From Levilactobacillus mulengensis (lineage in GTDB: Bacteria > Bacillota > Bacilli > Lactobacillales > Lactobacillaceae), in contig NZ_RHNW01000002.1 in NCBI RefSeq assembly GCF_003946045.1, positions 186,001-250,000 on the forward strand: a stretch of 64,000 nucleotides of DNA, given 5' to 3'. Each line of letters begins with the position of its first letter. Position 1 is the stretch's first letter. This document shows positions 25,435-34,238 of this stretch, one piece after another. Under the pieces are notes generated by a model that did no database searches, was not told where the DNA came from, and worked only from the letters and a program-made list of their open reading frames with translations. Made by a program: the position numbers and the translations under genes.

Positions 25435-27039
25435 ATGTATTTAAAAAGGGGATTATTTATTGGCGTTGCTACATTGGGACTGGGGCTAGTGGGTGCCAGC
25501 ATCCCAGGAAACATGTCACCAAGAACCCAAATTACCGCCCATGCTGATGACAGCACTGAAAAACAAGAGGCTATTACCTTATCTCTTGTTTTTCCAAGTG
25601 GCGATTCCATGAATCCCGGTGCCTATATGACTGAGGCCGATCGAGGAAAGATAACCTATGGCGAACTCCTAGCTAGCTATGAAAGTCACAATCAAACGTT
25701 ACCTGGGGGCATAACTGCAGAACTCCAAGCCATCAGTAATATCGAATCTCAAATTTGGACACCAGAACAGGCAGGCAAGGTTGTGATTTTCGCTCAGACA
25801 CCGACACTGACTATTGCAAAACTTACGGAAGCACAAATAGAAGATGGTATTACAACCGAAGCTAGAATACTAAATAGTTTTATGCCATGGATGGTAGACT
25901 CAAGTACACATACAAAACGTCTGTTTAACAAAGAGACATTTAAAGCTTCTGGAGAAGAAACTGCTGAGTTCGCTGGAACCGCCGCTGACTCAGTAGTCGT
26001 CAACTACACTTTACCGGTAGAACCAATTGACACCACAATGAAAATCACTTATAAAATGGCCGACGGTACCAAGCTACCAACTGAGGTCACCAGCCTTGCC
26101 GACAGCAACACCAGTGCCGATGGCAAAGCAGTAACAAAGATTATTTCTGGCTACAGCAAAGGAACCGACCCCGACGCTGAAACGTACTCAGATGCAAAAT
26201 ACCACTACCTGATTCCAGAAGTCCCTGGCTACGTTGCTGACAAAGACCAGGTCACTTTTGACAATAGTAAGCTAGACGCTGATGGTAACCAGGATGTTAC
26301 CGTCACCTACGCCAAAACATCATCGTCATCAGGAAACACCTCTACAGCAACGACAACTGATCCTACGCCGAAGCAGACGACCGCTCCCACGTTCAAAGTC
26401 TATGGAAAACGTGCGCTCTATCGTTATACCAATCGTAACTTTAAAAAGTCTGAACGCGTACAGAACTATGCTAAAAAAGCAAAAATTTACGCACCAACCT
26501 TTACTGTTGTAGATACGCTAAAATCAGACGCCGGCAACCTGCGCTACCAGTTATCTGATGGCACTTACATTACCGCACAGCCCAGCTATGTGGCCAACGA
26601 TTATTGGCAAGGTAAGCACTATACCAAGCTCTACGTGACAAATCCCAAGGGCATTAACACCTATGGCACCACTACCTTCAAGAACCCACTGAGCCACCTA
26701 AAGCAAAATCAGGCAGTCACTGTCACACAAGTTGTAAAGAAGGGCACTATGACCCGCTACGAACTGACGGACGGAACCTACATTACTGGTAATAAGCAAT
26801 TTGTCAGCCCAACGAAGCCCACTACACCAACCCGCGTCAAGACCAAAACTAAGGTCCGGCTCTACCAAACTGTTGGCCTTAAACAGGTTCGCAAGACCTA
26901 CAAAAAGGGAACCCTTATTACAATTAAAGGCTGGGACTACTCTCATGGGACGAACTATAGCTTAACCGGCACCAAGCGTTATCGCGTGGCTAATGGGTAC
27001 ATCACTGCTAACCCTAAGTTTGTTCAAGCCATGCATTAA
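25435..27039 (+). CDS. Secreted MucBP-domain protein with C-terminal SH3-like wall-binding repeats
   Basis: A 534-residue exported protein. The signal peptide ends near AHA-DD. Residues ~200-295 contain a MucBP-like module (MKITYKMADGTKLP ... VPGYVADKDQVTFDNSKLDADGNQDVTVTY). A Ser/Thr/Pro linker follows, then ~3 DUF5776/SH3-like repeats (KVYGKRALYRY, TKLYVTNPKGINTYG, KTKVRLYQTVG, each followed by a YELTDGTYITGN-type strand), which bind S-layer or wall polymers non-covalently. There is no LPXTG motif. It is noticeably more AT-rich than its neighbours, suggesting transfer. A role in adhesion is inferred. Confidence 0.8.
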   Translation: MYLKRGLFIGVATLGLGLVGASIPGNMSPRTQITAHADDSTEKQEAITLSLVFPSGDSMNPGAYMTEADRGKITYGELLASYESHNQTLPGGITAELQAISNIESQIWTPEQAGKVVIFAQTPTLTIAKLTEAQIEDGITTEARILNSFMPWMVDSSTHTKRLFNKETFKASGEETAEFAGTAADSVVVNYTLPVEPIDTTMKITYKMADGTKLPTEVTSLADSNTSADGKAVTKIISGYSKGTDPDAETYSDAKYHYLIPEVPGYVADKDQVTFDNSKLDADGNQDVTVTYAKTSSSSGNTSTATTTDPTPKQTTAPTFKVYGKRALYRYTNRNFKKSERVQNYAKKAKIYAPTFTVVDTLKSDAGNLRYQLSDGTYITAQPSYVANDYWQGKHYTKLYVTNPKGINTYGTTTFKNPLSHLKQNQAVTVTQVVKKGTMTRYELTDGTYITGNKQFVSPTKPTTPTRVKTKTKVRLYQTVGLKQVRKTYKKGTLITIKGWDYSHGTNYSLTGTKRYRVANGYITANPKFVQAMH

Positions 27040-27065
27040 TCAATCGCCCATATCTATCTAACCAA

Positions 27066-27107
27066 AAATAGTGTCCTAATCGGAATTAACTGATTAGGAC
27101 ACTATTT
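27066..27107. terminator. Bidirectional terminator
   Basis: A 16-bp stem, AAATAGTGTCCTAATC and its complement (27092-27107), between convergent genes. Confidence 0.9.
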
Positions 27108-27122
27108 ATTTAAATTGACAGA

Positions 27123-27887
27123 TTAATTTGGAATCGTTTCGACCCACTTCTTCAGCAGGAAGATGTTGATCACGGCCTCAATCACGGCGATGACCAGGAT
27201 ACCAACGATGTTAAGGATAAATTGTCCTTGCCCGCCCGTACTCATGATGCCACCGAGGTTATTGACCTCATGCAGCATGAAACCAGCGACCCGCACAACC
27301 AGGTAAATGACGACCACGTAGAGCACCACGTTGATGGCCCGGCGGCTCACATTTGGTAAGAAATTGTTCGTTGCGCTAACCACTAAGTGCACCAGTGAAA
27401 TCGTGGTCCAGCCGAGAATCACCATCGCTAGTCCCATCAACAGCAAGCCAATGACAATCTTGCCGGCTTCCAGGTTCGTGTACTCTGGCCCGGTGATGCC
27501 ATCCAAGATGCCCTTAATAAAATCGGCATCAATCGATGCGGTGATGGTGTAGAGCACCACCTGAACAATTCCGAAGTAGAGGTACATGACGAAGGAAGAT
27601 AGCAGATTCGTGGTATATAATTTTGTCTCGCCAACCGGAATCAGTCGGTAAGTGTCGCGCGTATAAACGTGTTCGTTAGCGACTGACATCAAGATGAACA
27701 CGGCAAGAAAGGCTGGCCCCGACCAGGACGCCGTGACGCCAAAGAATTCCCCGGAAGAAACTCCCCGTGTCGCCACGCTCCACAAGAGGGTGACCGCAAT
27801 CACAGCCAGTTCCGCCAGAATCACCTTGCTGGTGGTCCGGAACCGGTCCTTACTCATCACTTTAAAAACTGACCCAAAACTAGTCAT
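27123..27887 (-). CDS. ABC transporter permease
   Basis: A 254-residue membrane protein with six helices (e.g. VILAELAVIAVTLLWSVA, FVMYLYFGIVQVVLYTI, FILNIVGILVIAVIEAVI). GGGGG lies 8 nt before the ATG, and the start overlaps the end of the ATPase gene by 8 nt, which implies coupling. It resembles the membrane subunits of YtrABCDEF-like, GntR-controlled exporters induced by wall-active compounds. Confidence 0.82.
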   Translation of the reverse strand: MTSFGSVFKVMSKDRFRTTSKVILAELAVIAVTLLWSVATRGVSSGEFFGVTASWSGPAFLAVFILMSVANEHVYTRDTYRLIPVGETKLYTTNLLSSFVMYLYFGIVQVVLYTITASIDADFIKGILDGITGPEYTNLEAGKIVIGLLLMGLAMVILGWTTISLVHLVVSATNNFLPNVSRRAINVVLYVVVIYLVVRVAGFMLHEVNNLGGIMSTGGQGQFILNIVGILVIAVIEAVINIFLLKKWVETIPN

Positions 27888-28590
27888 GCTTGACGCCCCC
27901 CTCGTATAAACTTTCGTAGTAAGCTTCGATACCAATGCCAAACTCCTCACGGATGGCGTCGCTTGGCTTGTGGGCATAAATTCCCTGGTCCTTAACGATG
28001 ACCACTTCATCCAAGATTGGCGCAATTTCTGACACGTAATGGTCCGAGATGACCATGGTGGCGTCCTCTGGCTTCCATTTGATAATGCTACTGATAATCC
28101 GCTTCCGGCTCATGGAATCAATCCCGCTAAACGGTTCGTCCAGCAGGTACAACTGGGCTTGGCGCGCCAAGGTCAAGGCGATGACCACCTTTTCCTTCAT
28201 CCCCTTGGACAACGCCCCCAGCTTCAGGCTGGTATCAATCTGTAAGAACGTGATCAGTTCTTCAAACCGCTGCCCATCAAAGTCTGGGTAGACCGTCCGG
28301 TAAAAATTCGCCACCCGGTCGATTCGTGTGTTGGACTTGAATCCCCGGAGCTGTTCCGTGAAACTGACGTGGCTCTTATGGTGCGCCACCACGCTGTCAC
28401 CGCACACGGCAATCGTGCCAGCCCCCTTGGCGCTCCCCGTGATCAACCGCATCAAGGTCGTCTTCCCGGCACCGTTTTCCCCTAACAGGCCGACAATTTT
28501 CCCCGTCTCCAGGGTCAGGTCAACATCCTTCAAAATCGTTTTCAAGTTGTGCTTATAAGTTAATTGATTAATCGCTAACACGTTGGTCAT
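27880..28590 (-). CDS. ABC transporter ATP-binding protein
   Basis: A 236-residue ATPase with Walker A GENGAGKTT, Walker B LYLLDEPFSGID and the H-loop VISDHY. The signature motif is degenerate (ALSKGMKEKVVIALTLA instead of LSGGQ), as in YtrB-type subunits. AAAGGGGG precedes the ATG at 28590 by 7 nt. It overlaps the GntR gene by 23 nt and the permease by 8 nt, so the three form one tightly coupled operon. Confidence 0.9.
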   Translation of the reverse strand: MTNVLAINQLTYKHNLKTILKDVDLTLETGKIVGLLGENGAGKTTLMRLITGSAKGAGTIAVCGDSVVAHHKSHVSFTEQLRGFKSNTRIDRVANFYRTVYPDFDGQRFEELITFLQIDTSLKLGALSKGMKEKVVIALTLARQAQLYLLDEPFSGIDSMSRKRIISSIIKWKPEDATMVISDHYVSEIAPILDEVVIVKDQGIYAHKPSDAIREEFGIGIEAYYESLYEGGVKHD

Positions 28591-28957
28591 CTCGCTGCCC
28601 CCTTTGTGCAATATATTGTTTCAAGCTCGCAATGATTTGTTCATCGGTTAAGTTCAGTGCGTGTAATTGTTCGTAGACCCGCTCCAACTGTTCCATGACT
28701 AACTGCTCCTTTAACTGGGTAATTCGTTGTTCATCCATGGTGACGAAATTCCCCTTTCCCCGTTGGGATTCGAGAATCCCCTCCGTGATCATTTCCCCGA
28801 GTGCCCGCTGCACGGTGTTGACGTTAACCGTCAAATCCACCGCCAACTGACGAACGGCCGGCAGCTTGTCCCCTGGCTTCAAAGCGCCGGTCATCATTTC
28901 ATGATAAAGATAATTTTTAATTTGATAGTAAATCGGGACCTTATCATCAAACTTCAT
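28568..28957 (-). CDS. GntR/YtrA-family repressor
   Basis: A 129-residue short GntR regulator: VPIYYQIKNYLYHEMMTGALKPGDKLPAVRQLA and VNVNTVQRALGEMITEGILESQRGKGNFV form the winged helix, followed only by a short coiled tail, as in the YtrA subfamily. It heads the ABC operon and very likely represses it. GGGAGG lies 8 nt before the ATG. Confidence 0.9.
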   Translation of the reverse strand: MKFDDKVPIYYQIKNYLYHEMMTGALKPGDKLPAVRQLAVDLTVNVNTVQRALGEMITEGILESQRGKGNFVTMDEQRITQLKEQLVMEQLERVYEQLHALNLTDEQIIASLKQYIAQRGQRDDQRVSD

Positions 28958-28972
28958 TTGTCCTGCCTCCCT

Positions 28973-28996
28973 AGTGTTCTATTTAACTATTACACT
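28973..28996 (-). promoter_or_regulatory. Possible YtrA-type operator
   Basis: Inverted repeat AGTGT (28973-28977) / ACACT (28992-28996), 16 nt upstream of the repressor start. The half-site is of the kind known for YtrA regulators, but the arms are short. Confidence 0.45.
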
Positions 28997-29056
28997 ATAA
29001 CATATAGGTCACTCGTTAGCAAGTCTCTGACGCCAAAATAATTCTGCGGACACAGT

Positions 29057-29112
29057 AAAAAGCGCGTCCCAACAGCCTTCGTCGTTAACAACGAATTTTG
29101 TTGAGACGTGCT
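29057..29112 (-). terminator. Terminator of the pnt transcript
   Basis: AGCGCGTCCCAACA pairs with TGTTGAGACGTGCT (two mismatches) around an inner TTCGT/ACGAA hairpin, with T5 on the minus strand. It is ~675 nt beyond the pntB stop, which places the two structured repeats inside the 3'-UTR. Confidence 0.8.
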
Positions 29113-29298
29113 CTTTCACCAAATTCGGGTGATTATTTTTAGCGAATCAAGCCAGCATAACTGCCTTCAGCAAACACTGAACATACCAGTCAAAGTAAAC
29201 TGTCCGCTAACAGCCAACCCATCCGGACCAGCAGGATCACCAGTAGATTGCGGCCACCACAATGGAATAGTGAGACTACAATCAGGAGCCGGAGGAAG

Positions 29299-29461
29299 CC
29301 AGGACGGAGCCAGCTGTGTCGGTGATGTTAGACCAAGCGGTTTTTCTCGGCCTTACATCACGGGACGACTTTGGAAACTCGCGATTCTCAGCGAGGTTTC
29401 AAATCGAGGTGGGAGCCCGCCCCTCAGGCGGAAACCGGCCCCACAGCAGGCGTAGTCCTGG
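29299..29461 (-). ncRNA. Structured 3'-UTR element, copy 1
   Basis: Closing stem CCAGGAC (29299-29305) / GTCCTGG (29455-29461). Second stem GCTGTG (29313-29318) / CACAGC (29442-29447). Hairpin A GTGATGT/ACATCAC (29322-29361), hairpin B TTTG.AAAC.CGC/GCG.GTTTCAAA (29370-29403), hairpin C CCGCC/GGCGG nested in GGG/CCC. The sense strand is the minus strand, downstream of pntB and copy 2. Confidence 0.65.
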
Positions 29462-29580
29462 AAGCCGCAGGCGACAACATCCACAACCTCATCACCAAAC
29501 CAACCGGAATCAGCAGGATCACCAGTAGATTGCGGCCACCACAATGGAATAGTGAAGCCACGACCAGGAGCCGGAGGAAG

Positions 29581-29744
29581 CCAGGACGGAGCCAGCTGTG
29601 TCGGTGATGTTAGACCAAGCGGTTTTTCTCGGCCTTACATCACGGGACGACTTTGGAAACTCGCGAACTTCAGCGAGGTTTCAAAGCGAGGTGGAGGACC
29701 GCTCCTCAGGCCGGAACCGTTCCCCACAGCAGGCGTAGTCCTGG
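29581..29744 (-). ncRNA. Structured 3'-UTR element, copy 2
   Basis: The same closing stem CCAGGAC (29581-29587) / GTCCTGG (29738-29744) and hairpins A and B as copy 1. Hairpin C is changed on both sides (GTGGAGGACCG ... CGTTCCCCAC). It begins ~45 nt after the pntB stop codon on the minus strand. Confidence 0.65.
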
Positions 29745-29787
29745 AAGCCGCAGGCGGCCAGCATACCGCAATCTCGTCAGCAACTAC

Positions 29788-31203
29788 TTATTCCAAATAC
29801 TGTTTAGTAGCCGCCACAATCTCCTGGAGACCCTTCTTGGCGTCGGAGAAGAACATTTGCGTGTTGTCCATCGCAAACAGCGGGTTCTGCACCCCAGCGT
29901 ACCCGGTACTCATGGAACGCTTGATGACGACTACGGACTTGGACTTGTCCACGTCCAGAATTGGCATCCCCGAAATGGCGTTGCCGCTTTCTCTGGCCAG
30001 TGGGTTCGTGACGTCGTTGGCCCCAATGACCAAGGACACATCGGTGCTTTCAAACATCGGGTTGGCGTCATCCAACTGCTTCATTTGCTCATAAGGCACG
30101 TTGACGTCGGCCAACAAGACGTTCATGTGCCCCGGCATCCGCCCAGCAACTGGGTGAATCGCGTAGTTCACGCTGATGCCTTGGTCGGTCAAAACCTTGG
30201 CCAACTCGGCCACTTCATGTTGGGCCTGTGCGGCGGCTAGACCATAGCCAGGCACAATCATGACGCTGTGGGCGTAGGCCAGCTGCAGGCCAATGTCGTC
30301 GGCAGAGGTTTCCTTCACGTCGACGGGCACGTCCGCTGCGGCCGCACCACTGTCGCTATCACCAGTCCCAAAGCCCCCAGCCAAGATATTGGCCACGGAG
30401 CGGTTCATGGCATCGGCCATTTGTAAGGTCAAAATGGTTCCGGCCGCCCCCACCAAGGCCCCGGCAATAATCAGGACTTGGTTGTTGATGACGAAGCCGG
30501 CAAAGGCCACAGCTAAACCCGTGAAGGCATTTAACAGCGAAACGACAACCGGCATGTCGGCCCCACCAATTGGCAAGGTCATCAGTAGGCCAAAGATTAA
30601 ACTCATCGCCAATGCCAAGGTGACGTACCAGACGTTGGTCGTCAGCCCCATCATCAGGTAGGCGGAAGCCAGAATCGCGATGACCACAACGATATTTAAT
30701 AATCGCGACCCCGGAAAACTAATCGGCTTCCCGGAAACGTGGCCGGAGAGCTTCCCGGTCGCAATCAGTGAGCCGGAAAAGGTGATGCCCCCGATGACCA
30801 CGTCCAGAAAGACGGGCAGGGAGAAGGCCACGCTCAGACTGGCACCGTCGCCCTTTAACAGGTAATCGAAGATCCCAATCGTGGCGGCAGCCCCGCCACC
30901 CACGGCGTTGAACAGGCTGACCAGCTGTGGCACGTCGGTCATCGGTACCTTGCGTGCCTTGACGATCCCGTAAAGAATCCCCAGCGCCAGGCCGACTAGT
31001 AAGACGACCCAGCCAATTGCATCAATTTTACCTTCAATAATAATCGTCACAATAATCGTGATGACCGCGAGAAACATCCCCACGGCGGAGAGGCCGTTCC
31101 CCTTCCGCGCCGTCTTTGGCGAGCGCATCAGGTGGACCCCCAAGACGTAACAAACGGCGGAGACCAGATAGATTAAAGACGAAATTGTTTGTAGCGCACT
31201 CAT
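29788..31203 (-). CDS. pntB: Proton-translocating NAD(P)+ transhydrogenase, subunit beta
   Basis: A 471-residue subunit: an N-terminal membrane domain of about nine helices (proton channel) and a C-terminal NADP(H)-binding domain III with PGYGLAAAQAQHEVAELA, AGRMPGHMNVLLAD and GANDVTNPLARE. With both alpha subunits it couples hydride transfer between NADH and NADP+ to proton movement. The ATG overlaps the stop of the gene before it by 4 nt. It is the last gene of the operon and is followed by an exceptionally long, structured 3'-UTR. Confidence 0.95.
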   Translation of the reverse strand: MSALQTISSLIYLVSAVCYVLGVHLMRSPKTARKGNGLSAVGMFLAVITIIVTIIIEGKIDAIGWVVLLVGLALGILYGIVKARKVPMTDVPQLVSLFNAVGGGAAATIGIFDYLLKGDGASLSVAFSLPVFLDVVIGGITFSGSLIATGKLSGHVSGKPISFPGSRLLNIVVVIAILASAYLMMGLTTNVWYVTLALAMSLIFGLLMTLPIGGADMPVVVSLLNAFTGLAVAFAGFVINNQVLIIAGALVGAAGTILTLQMADAMNRSVANILAGGFGTGDSDSGAAAADVPVDVKETSADDIGLQLAYAHSVMIVPGYGLAAAQAQHEVAELAKVLTDQGISVNYAIHPVAGRMPGHMNVLLADVNVPYEQMKQLDDANPMFESTDVSLVIGANDVTNPLARESGNAISGMPILDVDKSKSVVVIKRSMSTGYAGVQNPLFAMDNTQMFFSDAKKGLQEIVAATKQYLE

Positions 31204-31514
31204 TTCTGCTCAGCCTCCCCCTTCTTAGCAGCTGGCTTCCGGTCAAACATGCCCAACATCCGGTCAGTCACGGTGTACCCACCAGCCACGTTGACGGCCG
31301 CAAAGAAGGCACCCAGAAAAGCAAGAACATAAAATAACGCGCTGTTGGCCTCCGCCGCAATCACGAAAGCCCCCACGACAACGACGCCGTGAATGGCGTT
31401 AGCCCCGGACATCATGGGCGTTTGAAGGGTCGCGGGAATTTTACTCATGACTTCAAATCCCACTAACAGACTCAAGACAAAAATTGCTAAATTTGTAAAT
31501 AATTCCTGACTCAT
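31200..31514 (-). CDS. pntA2: NAD(P)+ transhydrogenase, subunit alpha 2 (membrane part)
   Basis: A 104-residue protein with three to four membrane helices (LAIFVLSLLVGFEVMSKIP; MMSGANAIHGVVVVGAF), equal to the C-terminal domain II part of the E. coli PntA chain. Here, as in several bacteria, the alpha subunit is split. It sits 2 nt after pntA1 and overlaps pntB by 4 nt. Confidence 0.92.
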   Translation of the reverse strand: MSQELFTNLAIFVLSLLVGFEVMSKIPATLQTPMMSGANAIHGVVVVGAFVIAAEANSALFYVLAFLGAFFAAVNVAGGYTVTDRMLGMFDRKPAAKKGEAEQK

Positions 31515-31516
31515 GC

Positions 31517-32716
31517 CTAATCAACTCCTTTGGATTCAGTTGATTCTGCGGGTGATTCCGCTGGCTGGGCGGGCTCACGTGGGGGTAACTTCATCGCTTC
31601 ACGCACCCGACTACTGATGATGTCACCCTGATAGGTGGCCAGTAGTTCGCCAACCACTTCGTCGTCCACGTCCAGCGCCAATTGGCCATCCTGGACGATG
31701 GCGTTCAGTACGGCCTGCACGTTCTTGGCAAACATATCGGAGGCCGAAGCGGGTAATTGACTGGCCATGTCGCCAGCCCCTACAATCTGGGCCTGTTGCG
31801 GCGTCGTCACGGTCTTGCCTGGTTGTGAACCGGCAACGTTGCCACCTAAGTCACTCGCCGCAAGGTCGATAAATAGGGTCCCCGCCTTGGCCGCGTCCAC
31901 GGATTGCTGGGTAACCAGCAGTGGTGGTCGGCGTCCGGGCACTTGTGCCGTCGTGATGATGACATCGTTTTGGGCAATGAAGTCCGCTAGCTCGGCCTGT
32001 TGCTGCGCCGTCTCTTCTGGCGTCAAGGCCCGGGCATACCCGCCCTCACCGGTAGCGGAGACGGACGTGGTGAGGAACGTGGCGCCCAGTGATTCGACTT
32101 CCCCGCGAGAGGCTGGCCGAATGTCATAGCCAGATACCATGGCGCCGAGCCGTTTGGCGGTCCCAATAGCCTGCAGGCCGGCAACCCCGGTCCCTAAGAC
32201 CAACACCTTGGTGGGTTTTGCCGTCCCGGCAGCCGTGATCATCATCGGTAAATACCGGGCGAATCGGTCGGCCGCGAGCAATGCCGCCTTGTACCCCGCG
32301 ACACTGGCCTGCGAACTCAAGACATCCATGGTCTGAGCCCGTGAAACCGTTCGTGGCAACAATTCAAAGGCTAAGGCATTGACCTTTTTCGCCGCCAATT
32401 CTTTGACATAGTCCAAATCCGTTAGCGGTCGTAACAGGCCCAGTAACGTTTGCCCGGCCGTCAACTGGTCGACCACGTCAGCGCCGGGCTGGCCAATGGT
32501 CGCAATCACATCGGCGCCTTTGATGACGGCGCTTCGCTCACCAATCTTGGCTCCGGCCTGCTCGTAAACGGCATCCGGATAGAAGGACCGCGTTCCGGCC
32601 CCCGCTTCAATCAGTACTTGAAACTCACTCTTGACCAGCTTCCGTACCACTTCTGGTGAGAGGGCAACCCGGTTCTCCCCGGGCGCTTCCCGTAAAGCAG
32701 CAATCGTTAATGACAT
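31517..32716 (-). CDS. pntA1: NAD(P)+ transhydrogenase, subunit alpha 1 (NAD-binding)
   Basis: A 399-residue soluble domain I with the alanine-dehydrogenase/PNT fold: LREAPGENRVALSP at the N-terminus, the NAD-binding GTGVAGLQAIGTAKRLGAMVSGYDIRP and TTAQVPGRRPPLLV. The start at 32716 has GGAG 9 nt before. It ends in a Pro/Glu/Ser-rich linker (PREPAQPAESPAESTESK) where the split from the membrane part occurs. First gene of the pnt operon; supplies NADPH or balances redox. Confidence 0.94.
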   Translation of the reverse strand: MSLTIAALREAPGENRVALSPEVVRKLVKSEFQVLIEAGAGTRSFYPDAVYEQAGAKIGERSAVIKGADVIATIGQPGADVVDQLTAGQTLLGLLRPLTDLDYVKELAAKKVNALAFELLPRTVSRAQTMDVLSSQASVAGYKAALLAADRFARYLPMMITAAGTAKPTKVLVLGTGVAGLQAIGTAKRLGAMVSGYDIRPASRGEVESLGATFLTTSVSATGEGGYARALTPEETAQQQAELADFIAQNDVIITTAQVPGRRPPLLVTQQSVDAAKAGTLFIDLAASDLGGNVAGSQPGKTVTTPQQAQIVGAGDMASQLPASASDMFAKNVQAVLNAIVQDGQLALDVDDEVVGELLATYQGDIISSRVREAMKLPPREPAQPAESPAESTESKGVD

Positions 32717-32870
32717 GCCACCCATCTCCTTTTGAGAATTCCTTCACAATCTCAGCATAGGCTTCTGCGAGGGCCAAAACAAGTTTGCCCCCCTTTATGA
32801 GACGGTTAATAAGTTGAACGTCCAACGCAATTTACCAGCTAGTCATTCACCATAAAAACCAGCTAGGACA

Positions 32871-32913
32871 ACAAAAATGGCCACTCAGCATGATTGTGAG
32901 TGACCATTTTTGT
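32871..32913 (-). terminator. Terminator of the GPP34-like gene transcript
   Basis: ACAAAAATGGCCACTCA pairs with TGAGTGACCATTTTTGT (one mismatch). The T-rich arm lies at the 3' end for minus-strand transcription. Between it and copy 3 are two further hairpins (TTCTGATTTATCAGAA at 32962-32977; GTCTAAA/TTTAGAC at ~32988-33012). The rest of 32717-32870 shows nothing I can name. Confidence 0.85.
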
Positions 32914-33058
32914 CGGCGCAAATAAATTCAGTGAATGTCCTGACTTGCAAATAATCGTGAATTCTGATTTATCAGAACCGTCTAAAGCCTGGTAGATTTA
33001 GACTGATCTTGTTCAGTGAACACCAACAAAGTTGTGAGTTAAAGGCACGCCAAGCGTA

Positions 33059-33297
33059 GGGCTGGGAAAACTGGACCGGTTGTGGAAGTGACCAGAGGCG
33101 AGCCAAGGTGCCCGGCTGTGTCGATGGTCTTGGCTGGAGTCCTTTTCCAGCCTAGCCCATGGGACAACCTTTGAGACCGCTTTTCAGGCTCAAAGTTGAG
33201 GTGGAAGCCCGCCCTTCGGCTGGAACCGGCCCCATAGCAGGGCACCTTGAGCTCGCCGCCGGGAACGGACGCGACCAGGGCCAGTTTTCATCAGCCC
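33059..33297 (-). ncRNA. Structured 3'-UTR element, copy 3
   Basis: Outermost stem GGGCTGGGAAAACTGG / CCAGTTTTCATCAGCCC (ends at 33059 and 33297). Inner closing stem GGCGAGC-CAAGGTGCCC / GGGCACCTTG-A-GCTCGCC around 33097-33256. Hairpin A GGCTGG/CCAGCC (33132-33152) with ATGG/CCAT below it, hairpin B CTTTGAG/CTCAAAG (33169-33195), hairpin C in GGAAGCCCGCCCTTCGGC. It shares the boxes GGGACRAC, GAGGTGG and CCGGCCCCAYAGCAGG with copy 1. It starts ~18 nt after the stop of the minus-strand gene at 33315. Confidence 0.7.
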
Positions 33298-33314
33298 GGA
33301 GGCCACGGCAGCGT

Positions 33315-33983
33315 TTAGCTCAGCCAACCATCCATTTCGAACTTCTTCATCTGGATGATTTCAGCAGCGACCGCCGTAACTTGCTTGACGGTTTGCACGT
33401 AACTATCCCCGGCCGTGGCGGCGGCAAACTGTTCTGACAGTGCCGTTACTTCAGCCTCGTCAAGCAGCCATTTCAAGGCGTCCTGTTGCGTTAAAATCAG
33501 GAACAGATTACTGCCAGCCCGGGTCAGCTTGCCCGCCTGAATCTGGTCCTTGAGCGTGGTCAGAACCGCCTGTTTACTGGTCGCCGTAGGTTCGTAGATT
33601 ACGTGGGGCTTCAAATTATTTTGAAAGAGCACCCGCTCCGTGGTCTGCTCCGCCAGCGTTTCTGCGCCGATGCCGTCGTAAATGGCGTTAACGATATCCC
33701 AGCTCGTCACCAATTTCAAAACCGTTTTCAACCGGTCATCCTGGGCAATATCGCTGGTCAACCGAATCCGGAATGAATTCAGGTATGCCGGCTGTTGATC
33801 CAAGTGGGCCTCGTCAGCCACAATCAGCCGGTCACCTTCTACCTGGAGAATCTCTTGGTCCAATAGGTCGAGGAGCGTCGCCAGCACAAAGTATGCCTGC
33901 GTGGTGAAGCGCGTCCGCAACGTGGGTTTTTGCCCAATATGTTCGGTTACTAGTAAAAAGTTTTTGGCGGTTGTGAGTGCCAA
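33315..33983 (-). CDS. GPP34 (GOLPH3/VPS74)-like protein, tentative
   Basis: A 222-residue cytoplasmic protein without signal peptide. The pattern LLVTEHIGQKPTLRT ... AYFVLATLLDLLDQEILQVEGDRLIV resembles the start of GPP34-family proteins, which in eukaryotes bind phosphoinositides and in bacteria have no settled role. The remainder is helical. The similarity is weak and the name should be taken as a hint. It is monocistronic, followed by a ~400-nt 3'-UTR holding structured element copy 3. Confidence 0.5.
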   Translation of the reverse strand: MALTTAKNFLLVTEHIGQKPTLRTRFTTQAYFVLATLLDLLDQEILQVEGDRLIVADEAHLDQQPAYLNSFRIRLTSDIAQDDRLKTVLKLVTSWDIVNAIYDGIGAETLAEQTTERVLFQNNLKPHVIYEPTATSKQAVLTTLKDQIQAGKLTRAGSNLFLILTQQDALKWLLDEAEVTALSEQFAAATAGDSYVQTVKQVTAVAAEIIQMKKFEMDGWLS

Positions 33984-34136
33984 GTTGGTTCCCCCTTAGA
34001 AAATCTCGAAATTAAAGCCTACGAAGCGTTAGTATACCACACGTTTGCCGGGTCTCAGCTGTTTTTCGGATAGATAGTGTTCCTAGCGCCACCAATTTAA
34101 CCGGAAAATGATTAAACCCCAATTTACCGATGACAC

Positions 34137-34162
34137 AAAAGGACCGACCCGCAAGTCGATCC
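34137..34162 (-). terminator. Terminator of yfcC
   Basis: GGACCGAC (34141-34148) pairs with GTCGATCC (34155-34162) apart from one mismatch, with a T-run on the minus strand. Confidence 0.7.
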
Positions 34163-34238
34163 TCAGTTGCGTTAATCTTAATTGGTTCTAACTGCTTTAC
34201 GCTCTGTGACAGTCGGTAACAGAAACTACATCACTGTT

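Larger units (their letters stand above)
29229..29771 (-). repeat. Two ~280-bp direct repeats in the pntB 3'-UTR
   Basis: The segment starting CAGCAGGATCACCAGTAG at 29229 recurs at 29511 (period 282 nt). The copies are nearly identical over their first ~165 nt and diverge in the third hairpin (29410-29445 versus 29691-29727). Each holds one copy of the structured 3'-UTR element described below. Open frames crossing this region are chance frames of a structured GC-rich repeat. Confidence 0.9.

Noticed and set aside
29229-29771. CRISPR array
   Set aside because: Only two long (282 nt) direct repeats, no short regular repeats with unique spacers and no cas genes.
29552-30240. Overlapping plus-strand frames of 180-195 codons
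   Set aside because: They run through the 3'-UTR repeats and antisense into pntB. Similar frames in both repeat copies reflect the duplicated DNA, not a protein family.
32625-32825. 66-codon minus-strand frame starting upstream of pntA1
   Set aside because: It overlaps the real pntA1 start and ribosome binding site in another frame and lacks its own ribosome binding site.
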